A stretch of DNA of 64,000 nucleotides from Bemisia tabaci. Taxonomy: Eukaryota; Arthropoda; Insecta; Hemiptera; Aleyrodidae. Below the pieces are notes generated by a model. It had not been told where the DNA came from. It ran no database searches and worked only from the letters and a program-made list of their open reading frames with translations. Both the position numbers and the translations under genes were made by a program. Within the stretch, counting starts at the first letter, position 1, and each line of letters begins with the position of its first letter. The stretch spans positions 22,713,883 through 22,777,882 of the forward strand of contig NC_092802.1 in the NCBI RefSeq assembly GCF_918797505.1. Direction: 5' to 3'. Shown piece by piece: positions 55,693 through 64,000 of this stretch.

Positions 55693-56807
55693 CCTAACGT
55701 CGTCATGGTGACAATGGTGTACCAGAAGGCGGCCGGAATGGACGTAAAATTAGTGCCGTCTACGTTCTTCTCGGCGTAGAACATGACGGTGGCGAAAATG
55801 ATGATGGCCATGGCCAAGGAGAAAACGAGGAAGCCGAGCTCGGAGGCGCACGACTTGAGCGTGTACCCGAGGATCCGGAGGCCCTGCGAGTGCCGCGAGA
55901 ACTTGAAGATCCGGAAGACGCGGAAAACCCTGAGGGTGACGAACGCCCCGCTGACGTCGTCGTTGTCCGTCAACGTGAGCCCGATATAGTACGGGAGGAT
56001 GGCCACCACGTCGATGATGCTCATGACACTCCGCGCGAACTTGAAGCGGGCCGGCGCGGCGAAGAGCCGGAGCAAGTACTCGGCGGTGAAGATCATGACG
56101 CAGGCCGTGTCCAAACAGAAGAAGACGATCTTGTAGCGCTCGCCGCAGGGGAGGGAGCCGGCGCGCCCGGGTCGATGCCCGCACGGGACCGTCTCGACGA
56201 CGTTGGCCATGACGGAGACGGCGATGAAGAACCCGGTGACGTAGTAGAAGACGAGGGCCGCCGTCGAGGTGTGCGGGTTCTCGAAGGCGCGCCACATCTT
56301 CTGGCGGATGTTGGTCAGCTGCGGGAGGTTCTGGTCCCCGTTCTCGGAGAGCTTGTCGTCCATGAGCCGCTCGGTGTTCTCGCGCTTCCGGTCGCGGTAG
56401 TCCTCGTAGCAGCAGTCCCCGATGACGTCCGGGAGGATGCCGAAGAAGGCGAGCTCCTCATCGTAGCTGGTGAGGCACTCGTGCTTGGGGTAGTGGAGCT
56501 TCCCCGTGCGGTAGTAGTTGAGGATGTGGCGGAAGATGTCCGGGTCGCGGTCGAAGAAGTACTCGCGGCACTCCTCGTCGTAGAAGAACTCCCGCTCGTT
56601 GGAGCCGAGGAGGGTGTCCGGGTACTTCTCGAGGGTGTTGCGCCACGTCTCGAAGCGCCGCCCGGAGACGTTGATGAGGAGCTTCTCGTCGTCGGTCTTC
56701 CGGCGGTCCTTGGGGATCGGCGGCGGCGGGAGCGGGTGCGTCGCGATCGGCACCCATCCAATGGCCGCCGCCCTGGCGAAGGGAAGCCAAGCGGCGACCG
56801 AGGCCAT
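55693..56807 (-). CDS. Shal: Shal (Kv4) potassium channel, coding exon 1
   Basis: Encodes residues 1-371 plus two bases of Gly372 of a voltage-gated A-type K+ channel, a tetrameric plasma-membrane protein of neurons and muscle. In order: hydrophobic N-terminus [20 protein letters not shown] (the KChIP-binding and inactivation segment in Kv4 channels); T1 tetramerisation domain (about 40-145) with the zinc site HX5CX20CC (H105, C111, C132, C133); S1 about 184-205; S2 225-247; S3 262-277; S4 with repeated basic residues in [19 protein letters not shown] (293-311); S5 about 322-345; pore loop [13 protein letters not shown] chose the start at 56807 because it gives the canonical Kv4 N-terminus; the open frame extends 16 codons further up without similarity. 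The donor is GTAAGT. Codons end almost entirely in G or C. It is intact, with no frameshift. Confidence 0.97.
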
Positions 56808-57360
56808 GCTATGCGGTGGAATCTTTTGGCGAAGCCGGCGATCGAAACTCGGCACTGATCACTTCACCTGGCGCGGCCTGGGCGGTCCAGGCGCTGTCGC
56901 CGCGCCGCACCTCCCACTCGGACTCGCACGCCTCTCCGAGGCCTCATCGCACTCCTCCCTTCACCTTCACCTTCACTTCCTCCCTCTGCTCGGGATCTCT
57001 GTGCTCGGGCTCCGAAGATTCACTTTCCCGCGCCGCGTCGCCCTCTAACCTTGCCGAGCGTTCTCGGTAGACTAAATTGATTTTGTGCGCGCGGCGCCGC
57101 GCTCCGAGCTCGGCGTCGCGGCGCGCGGCGAGGGTCGAGCTCCGCGCTCTCTCCCGGGATCCCGGGGAAGCCTCATCCCGATCCGTTGCCCGGGCGACCG
57201 TGACGTCGTCGGCGGCTCCCGATCGGCTTTTCCCTTCGCGCTTTCCGATCCCGGTTCATCCCAGTTGTTCCCGCGCCCGGCCCCGGCGCGAGCCATCATT
57301 TCATCTCCCGACCCGACCCGCTACCCACCCCCCGCCGCCGCGCTCACCTCTCACGTCCAC
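56808..57360 (-). promoter_or_regulatory. Shal: CpG-rich 5' region of Shal
   Basis: G+C and CpG density are far above the surroundings and continuous with exon 1, as expected for a 5' UTR and promoter. A CRE-like TGACGTCG lies at 57201-57208. No TATA box was seen at an obvious place. The transcription start and any 5' UTR intron cannot be fixed from sequence alone. Confidence 0.42.
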
Positions 57361-57914
57361 CCTTTCACACTCAATCCTAACCTATATGCCGAATCTACAG
57401 CGAATTCCATCGAGGCTCACTTCCCAGAATTCTGCTGTCGAAGAGGAGGTTATGAATACCTTCATGACCGTGCCTGAAATAGGCCCTTGTCTAGGGGGCT
57501 CCCATATGGTTGACATGGTAATTAAGGTGGGTTTGAAGACGTTCTTATCGTATCATCACAAAAAGGACAATTTTTATGCGCATCGAGGAAAATTCAAGAG
57601 AATAACTTTGAAAAGGCAACTGCACAAGATATTACTCACAATGCAAAGGCGGGCTGACTAGAGGAGCTAGGCAGGCGATAACATTCCAAGAATCTGGGAA
57701 ATTTTCCCTCCCCTTCTTGTCACTTATTCCTTCTTAATTATATTATTTTTTACTCTTCTTTCGTCCCTATAAAACCCTATCTCGAACGCGTCAGTAGTTG
57801 CCTTATTTGGCTCCGTTCGTAGTCCTCTGCGCTCGTAGCTGTAATTGCCAATATTTTTGGCTCAAAAAATCAAGCAAAAAATAATCTATATCTTGTGGAT
57901 CTGCTTTTTGTAAT
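57361..57914. other. Unassigned upstream sequence
   Basis: An open frame on the plus strand leaves the CpG block and ends at 57661. Its last 90 codons look coding-like in composition but match nothing I know. Confidence 0.35.
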
Positions 57915-58466
57915 TGACCACTAGACAAGGTACGAATTTCAGCATTATGTTTCATGTTTCTCAACTAAAATTTCATTTAAAACACGATGCGCACAACGAA
58001 AATTACCGAAATTAACTCCTTACGAAGATATTTAATGATTCTTGATGCGTAAATTCAAACCACCCGCTCATGAAAACTCAATGCTCTTCGTGATTCACAT
58101 CGCGCGCTAAACGTTAATCATGACAGTGTATCTGCGATATAAAAATCTGACAACCTCAATCTTGACGCTATGGCTCAGCTATAGCAAATTGCTAACAGTT
58201 TGAACAACACATGGTGGGAAATGAACATTGCTCGATTGAGAAGCTTGCTGAAACCGTTGTAGTGCGCGATTTGACTCATGTAGAGCTTTGAGTTTCTTGT
58301 GAGCGGGCAGTTCAAATTCCTCGTGACCAATGTGAAATAAAAACGTTGAAATATTCGTTAGGAGTTAGTTTCAGTAATATTCGTTGCGATAATCGTGTTC
58401 TACGTGAAATTTTGGTTAAGAAACATGTATCAGATTGCTTAAATTCGTACCTTGTCTAGTGGTCCG
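57915..58466. mobile_element. Family H element
   Basis: Ends TGACCACTAGACAAGGTAC and GTACCTTGTCTAGTGGTCC. Aligns end to end with 21709-22249, including GAACAACACATGGTGGGAAA. Confidence 0.87.
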
Positions 58467-58566
58467 TTGGAGCAATATTACTTCAGTAATCGTCGAAGGA
58501 ATGTGAAAAATCTTGAATTATTCCTAATCGAACCCTAGATTCACCTTAAACCGCTACAGCTAGCTC

Positions 58567-58866
58567 GAGTGAACCGAGTGAACGTGACTGCATTGCTGCG
58601 AGCAACTATTACTGCTCCAAAGCCGCTCACATTGCTTAATCGAGATATTGAAGGCTAACTGGTCGGAACAAGATAGAAACAATGAGAGTGAAGTATTAAG
58701 CCGTGAATTCGGCCATGAACAAACCATGAAAGCGTCGTCGAACTGCTGCGAGCAACTATTACTGTTCCCACGCCACATATTTTGCGTGTCCAATTATTGA
58801 AGGCGAACTGATCAGAACGAGTGGAAAACGATGTGAGTGAAGTTTAAAACCGCTACAGCAATGAAC
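58567..58866. repeat. 150-bp tandem pair
   Basis: CTGCGAGCAACTATTACTG recurs exactly 150 bp later (58596 and 58746), with TTGAAGGC, AACTG and GAGTGAAGT following in both units. Moderately diverged. Confidence 0.75.
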
Positions 58867-59167
58867 AAACCAAAAGATCATTTCTAAGATTTCAAAACTT
58901 TTAAGCCTAAGTCATTGCATTTTCTCAATGTTCAGTACCCACTTTTTTACTACTAACCCATTTTTTACTAAAAATAAGAGAGGAATTGGATCCGACAATT
59001 ACTTAAGTTCTCTCGTTAGTTTTTTCTTCCTTTTTTTCCAGGAGAGGTCCTTTCTCAATTTTTACGTGTGTAATTTATTGACCATATTTAATCAGCTTTG
59101 GAATTATTATGCTTTCCATATTTTTAAAATAATAGTTATCATTCTTGATAACCTTTCAACGCAATTA

Positions 59168-59666
59168 CAGTGGATATCGGATATAACGACCTTGAAGGGA
59201 CCAGCCATATTCGGTCGTTATAGCCGATAGTCGTTATAACCGATAGTGGAATTTTTACGCACGTACCCTATGTTAAAGAGCTGAGAACAAGGCTGTGCTG
59301 TAGGTGGGATTCCAGGGCCCGGTGAATTTTGCTGCTGATTCATTATCTCTTCAGTAACACCTTTGTTTATTAGCTTTATCTAATTTTATTTGAATTGAAT
59401 ATTTATTTAATTCATTTATTTTTTTATTCTAGGACTAATTTCCTCTTCGGCCTCTGTTGCTGTCGCTCAGGTCGTTATAACCGATCACCACATCTGTTGG
59501 GACGCGAAAACTCCGTCGCTATGACCGATATGTCGTCATATGCAATGTCGTTATAACCGATACATAAATACATTGAATGAATGGGATTTCAGCCGGGACC
59601 GACCAGTTTACGTCGTTATGCCCGATATGTCGTTATAACCGATGTCGTTATATCCGATATCCACTG
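59168..59666. mobile_element. Element O, pogo/Tigger-like MITE at TA target
   Basis: Ends CAGTGGATATCGGATATAAC and its complement, flanked by TA (59166-59167 and 59667-59668), as in the pogo branch of Tc1/mariner. About nine degenerate copies of GTCGTTATAACCGAT fill the outer parts. No transposase frame. Confidence 0.87.
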
Positions 59667-59947
59667 TATTGAACCACCTTGTTCATTAGAATAAATCCAT
59701 ACAAAACTGAAAAAAAAAAAAAAAAATTAATGAGAACGATGTGAAAACAATCGATTCAAACCTTAAAAAAATCGTAATATCTGTAGGATGATACCCTCCG
59801 GATAGCAATTTTAACCGTTTGAAAAGAAAATATTTTAGAAATGAAAAAATTTAGGATGAAATTTCAAGAAAGACACATGAAGTTAGAATTTCGCTTAGTA
59901 AAGCGTGAAGCCCTTAAAATACGTAATGCCTCTCATGTTCATTAATG
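59667..59947. other. Unassigned spacer with short A run
   Basis: A run at about 59710-59726; otherwise nothing recognised. Confidence 0.38.
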
Positions 59948-60111
59948 CAGTGGCGTGGTATGCATTGAGATTTATCGATTGATCTACTACTTAAACCTAT
60001 GGAAAAGGATCGATAAATAGAGTGTTCGCAGCGAACAATTTAATAATCGATTCTTTGCCATAGCTTCAAATGGGGGCATATCGATGATCGATCATTCACG
60101 CCTCGCCACTG
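59948..60111. mobile_element. Family F hAT-like MITE
   Basis: Ends CAGTGGCGTGGTATGCATT and ACGCCTCGCCACTG. Flanks CATTAATG and CGTTAATA agree at six of eight positions. It is inverted relative to the copy at 52102. Confidence 0.83.
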
Positions 60112-60389
60112 CGTTAATAGTGACATTAATATTCGTAAATGAAAATGTTGCATAAACGTTGTTGTCGCTGTTTAAGAACACTCCTAGTTGTCACGCAAGA
60201 TATTTTATAAAAAAAAGATTCTGACAAAAAATGTTTCATAATGTGCCCCAGTTAGCAGCTTGAGCATGAACGATTCACTCTAAAAGGTAGTTTAATACTC
60301 AGAGATCCCTACTAATGCTAAATTGCAAAAAATTATATCGAGCTACAGTATCGGTGGAAGCTACTAAGAATGAAGAAGCTTCAAACCCT

Positions 60390-61090
60390 GTTCGATGGGT
60401 GCTCCATGGTTAACTTGTTGCCTATGCGCAAATCTGAAGGCGACTCTCAAGCACACAACATCTGCTACGAACAGAATGTGGCTCGATGCTCGAATAGTTT
60501 AGACAGAATGTTTGTGATACTTAAAGAGAGTGACGATGATTTCAGTTTCGTAATGCCTTTTAACGCATGGTAGCAAAATCATCGACACTTCGTCTGGAGA
60601 ACACGGCCGATTGGCTCACGCATTGTCCGAGGATTCGTCCAAAGTTTATGATTCTCGATAAGTCTACGATATTCTTGTAGATAACTTTATATTGACGGTA
60701 ACACTACCAAACCACGTATCTCGGGTCGCGACGTTACAGACTTTCTGTCATAATTTAGTTTTTTTACTGAAAAACTACTCAACATCAATTCTTGAAAACT
60801 TCCTTGATTATTCTTCCCTGTGCGGAGAAAACTCTGTTTAAACTTCGAGGAATGATATTGATTTGTTCTCCTTCAAAAAAATAACATGGGAGCGGAGATT
60901 ATCAAACATTGCAAATTAGATACATGGTCTGGTAGTTTCATCGACGGTGTATTCCTGCTCCAGGTAAGTTTGTTGCCTATTCGGCGAAATTGAAGGAGAC
61001 TTTCGAGCTTACGATTTTTGCCAATAAGTTTACGTATTGTCTCTCGGTAGCAATGTTATAGAACATTTCGTCGACGATTTTTTGTCCGCG
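60390..61090. repeat. Diverged direct repeat, possibly L2-related
   Basis: CTTGTTGCCTATGCGC...GAAGGCGACTCTCAAGC (about 60411-60452) recurs as GTTTGTTGCCTATTCGGCG...GGAGACTTTCGAGC (about 60967-61010). Between them, CAAAAAAATAACATGGGAGC resembles the right part of the element at 17271. Confidence 0.55.
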
Positions 61091-61624
61091 CACCTGTTGT
61101 TTCCAGTAATTTACGTCCACGCAATTTTTCAGCACGGGAGTTTTGGTCCACGTGTCAGTTGAGACCCAAAGTTAATTGGCCCACATGTAAATACAAACGA
61201 CAAATGCTCACGACGTTTTTGGTTGAAAATGTATAATGTCTTGGAAGAATGAGGGTTTGCTTGTTTTTTTTGTTGTTTGTCTGTTTGGTCCAACGGAGAA
61301 TAAAATGTAGTTGAGAGTTTTGGTAAAAATGGGGGAGCGTCAATTCCATGTGACAAAATTCACTAAAACTCTCTGCACCTCTTTGGTGTAACAGGACTTA
61401 ATTATCTTTCAAGAAATTCCCATCTTGTTATACCTGAACCGGATTAACCTGTATATTTGTCTCAGCTATAGGCTCTTATATTTTTCCTGTGTACGATAAG
61501 TATCTTGATTTATTTTGCGAGGAAAGATCTGTACTTTTAAAGGATGCCTGTCATTCTTAATACGTTCAATTTCGCATGATACTGTGCAAAACCTAACACC
61601 TCTAATGTGAAATAGTTGCTTCAG
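61091..61624. other. Unassigned sequence
   Basis: No recognisable gene or repeat; two overlapping minus frames of 64-75 codons have no domain. Confidence 0.38.
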
Positions 61625-61877
61625 GCGCCGCCGCACGGCGGGCGGGCGGCCAGCACGAAACGCGCATTGGCGCCTACAAACCTAAGTGGATACTTCAAGC
61701 ATTGCGCAATGCGTGAAGTATCCACTTAGGTTTGTAGGCGCCAGAGAGCCTCTCGCGCTGGCAGCATGCCGCTCCGCTCTGTTAGGCTTTGATATTTATA
61801 CTCGCATAGTCAGCGTTTTTTAACTCATGATTCTGAAATGTTTGCACACTCTGCATTGATTATTCTCATTTAAATTG
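61625..61877. mobile_element. Family J foldback element
   Basis: Near-perfect inverted pair around 61700: TTGGCGCCTACAAACCTAAG, GATACTTCAAGCATTGCG and its complement. It then continues to AACTCATGATTCTGAAATG and TCATTTAAA, as in the copy at 7860. The left end is truncated. Confidence 0.74.
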
Positions 61878-62646
61878 ATGGGGAAAAAATATGTATCAAT
61901 TTATCAAAGGAGAATAATAATAATATAATGTGTGTTTTTGAAATATTGGTGGTTCCTTGTCAAATTTAATGATTTTCAAAGCACTTTAATTTTTTCTTTT
62001 ACATTTTGTGCTTTTATTGTGCTGCAGCGAGGTGTACGCGCAACCAAACGCACAAAATTTGACGTATTTGACTCTAAAAGATCGATGTACAAATGTGTTA
62101 AAACTAAAGATTGCGTGCTTCTTGGTTTTTTCCCTCTTTTATTCATTTTTGCAGTTTCTGTCGGCACAACTGCGGCTCATTGAGATTAATGTCGCTTATT
62201 GGAAAAGGTTTTACAATATTTGCCACGTTTTAAAAATATAAATGTTTTCAAAATGAAGTCATAATTTCATAAAGAAAAAATTAAAAAAATAAAAAAAGTA
62301 CCTATACATATATAAGGTATACTGTACATCAAATATTTTTAGGATAGAAATAAAACCAAATATTCACCAATGACAATTTATAAAGATGATTCAAAAGGAG
62401 AAAGTAATAAAATTTCATTTAGAAAATGAGCAACCATAAGAACACCTCTTACTCTCTCAATTTCTCATTTCCATATTGTCAATATAATTTTACTTACCGA
62501 CTAAAATATAACACTTGGACCAAGTCACTGTTGCTTATTTTACGTGAGGGCGTAAACTACTGGACAAAGGTGCGCGGACAAAAAATCGGGGACAAAATGT
62601 CCTGAAACCGGTAGAAACATAAATGAGTATTTTCAATTACATATAA
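61878..62646. other. Unassigned AT-rich sequence
   Basis: Overlapping frames of 63-83 codons without domains. Confidence 0.38.
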
Positions 62647-62772
62647 ATGGATGTATTTCTGCCAAACGGAACTATGTGCATTAAGAGGTGAACCCTGTTA
62701 TGCATATATTCATATGGGCCTTAGGGCTCATGTCTTAATGCACACATTTCCGTTTGGCAGAAATACGTCCAT
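62647..62772. mobile_element. Family E palindromic MITE
   Basis: Arms TGGATGTATTTCTGCCAAAC and GTTTGGCAGAAATACGTCCA; core GTTATGCATATATTCATATG. Confidence 0.86.
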
Positions 62773-63385
62773 ATATTTGTGCTCCCTAAATTAAGAAACT
62801 TTAAAAATACATTATAATAAATTACCAATGCAAAATCAAATGAAAAGTCTGATTTTCTTTTGAAAGAATTCGTCCTTTCAAAAGTTCTACACCTCTTCTA
62901 AGCTGATCACTTATCTAGAATGAGTTGCAAACAATTTTTGGAAGTGAGCCTTCAGCCTAGGCCCGTTCCAGTTACCCGATATGAAAACTTAGATGTACTT
63001 CGGTAAACAAACAAAATGAAAGAAGCCTCCAGAATCTTCAAACTCTGTTTTCCAACACAGTTTCTGCAACCTTTCAAAAATAAGACTACCAAATGGCATA
63101 GCTGACCCTACAAATTGTCTGAATTGTGCGAATTTTCTCTTCCGTAATCCCGAGAGGTAATCTTGAACTTTTAAACATGGCGGATACAACCTCAATGTCT
63201 TTCCGAACTTTGAGTTAACGTCCCTCATATTTTCCGCCCCTCTCTTTCCCCCTACCTCCTCTTTTCTCCGTTTTTCATCGCTCGTCCTGCGTCCTGCTTT
63301 CCTCAACTTATCTTCTATCGTTTCATTTTAGTGCACTTTTTGTGGTGGTACAGTCGCTCTTTTTGCGCCACTCTTAATCCGACTC
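62773..63385. other. Unassigned sequence
   Basis: The 105-codon minus frame (62989-63306) has no recognisable domain. Confidence 0.38.
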
Positions 63386-63657
63386 TGCGGGCCGATTATT
63401 GAAATTTATAGACAAAGCTATAGACAAAGAAGACACGAGCAGCATATAGCTATCTCATTGGTTGAAATGGGTGGTTCTTATAGATTAAGGGGGTAAATGA
63501 CGGACTATCAAGTCTCTCGTGGGTTGCCGTTAGTCAGTCTATCTCCTACGTCTTTGGTCCATTGCAACCACCCGCTTCCACCAATAGGATCCCTCCATAT
63601 CCTTTTTGTCTCCTTTGTCTATCGCTTTGTCTATCAATTTCAATGAGCAGCCCGCTG
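63386..63657. mobile_element. Family I element
   Basis: Ends GCGGGCCGATTATTGAAATT and TTTCAATGAGCAGCCCGC, with GATAGACAAAGC-type arms and core CTCTCGTGGGTTGCCGT. Confidence 0.82.
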
Positions 63658-64000
63658 GTTCGCAATTGCGGTGATTTAATTTCTTTTACTTTTTATACTT
63701 CTTCAACGAAGTATCACACCGAGTTTTGATTCTACACAACTTTAGCAGTGTATCACGCATATTTCAGCACTAAAAACGCCTCACGATGTCCGATCAAATT
63801 GAACATATTTATGAGAGGTCAAATCTAATGGTTAAAAGATGAAAATAGACTAAACGTTTAACACCAAGTTATGATTATCATTGCCATACTTTATAGAATG
63901 TTCTCTTTTTGAGATTCTGAAATGTTGTGAAGACAATAAAACATGTTCAACTTCAACGATCGATATGTAACGTATCCAGCAGAAAAGTAGCAGCCTCGCT
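63658..64000. other. Unassigned AT-rich sequence
   Basis: Nothing recognised before the window edge. Confidence 0.38.

Noticed and set aside
55750..56295. 181-codon minus frame inside exon 1, and the similar ones at 56315-56761 and 56458-56790
   Set aside because: Shifted frames of the same GC-rich exon, rich in Arg, His and Ser, with no family similarity.
56808..56855. Upstream in-frame ATG extending Shal by 16 residues
   Set aside because: The added residues are not part of the Kv4 N-terminus, while the ATG at 56807 gives the conserved start exactly.
55890..56858. 322-codon plus-strand open frame
   Set aside because: It is the antisense of Shal exon 1. G/C-ending codons on the coding strand leave few stop codons on the other; the product is a low-complexity Val/Glu/Asp/Arg string with no domain.
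57077..57661. 194-codon plus-strand frame upstream of Shal
   Set aside because: The first half is driven by the CpG block and is Arg/Pro/Ser-rich; the second half looks more ordinary but matches no family I know and has no supporting splice or neighbour evidence.

Overview
The window is a piece of an arthropod nuclear genome, almost certainly an insect. The only confidently identified host gene is Shal (Kv4), a voltage-gated potassium channel on the minus strand, and its protein sequence is of insect type. I lean towards a hemipteran such as a whitefly, from a general impression of the repeats only; nothing in the sequence proves it. There are no bacterial operons, CRISPR arrays or rRNA genes.

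Shal layout: coding exon 1 (55693-56807, minus) runs from the N-terminus to the pore loop and ends inside the glycine codon of the selectivity filter (TTLG|YGD). Coding exon 2 (7110-7272, minus) supplies YGD, S6 and the start of the C-terminus. It is only 163 bp long and easy to miss. Between them lies a 48,420-bp intron. Both exons end at GTAAGT donors and exon 2 follows a good polypyrimidine-AG acceptor. Later exons lie left of the window; positions 1-7109 are intron 2. A CpG-rich block (56808-57360) upstream of the start codon is the likely 5' UTR and promoter region.

The rest is crowded with small non-autonomous transposons, mostly MITEs, which I named by letter. A: ends CTGCCGTGCTAAGG, about 250 bp, 4-bp target duplications. 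B: ends GCACAGTGGATCGAGTCA, about 235 bp. C: CACTGGAAAA ends, foldback, about 230 bp. D: CACTGAAAA ends, about 413 bp. E: palindromic, GGACGTATTTCTGCC ends. F: CAGTGGCG ends, hAT-like, 8-bp duplications. F2: GCGGATCC ends. G: TTAGCAGAAAGGAACC ends. H: GACCACTAGACAAGG ends, about 545 bp. I: GGGCCGATTATTG ends, about 270-290 bp. J: GCGCCTACAAGACTGC modules. K: GGCCGGATT ends, about 780 bp, carrying two J modules. L and L2: GGGCCTGTTGCA ends. M: TTAA targets. N: about 395 bp with TGTCC motifs. O: pogo-like with TA targets. There are also three tRNA-derived SINEs, two 5'-truncated LINE 3' ends with TATG tails, and a mitochondrial ATP6 fragment. My intervals for these add up to roughly 20 kb.

Many elements are nested and give internal checks on each other: a SINE with its empty sister site, a MITE split by mitochondrial DNA, a three-deep nest, and a D element flanked by about 50-bp direct repeats instead of a short target duplication. 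The sequence between repeats is mostly AT-rich with scattered GC-rich patches, and I see no further recognisable genes in it.
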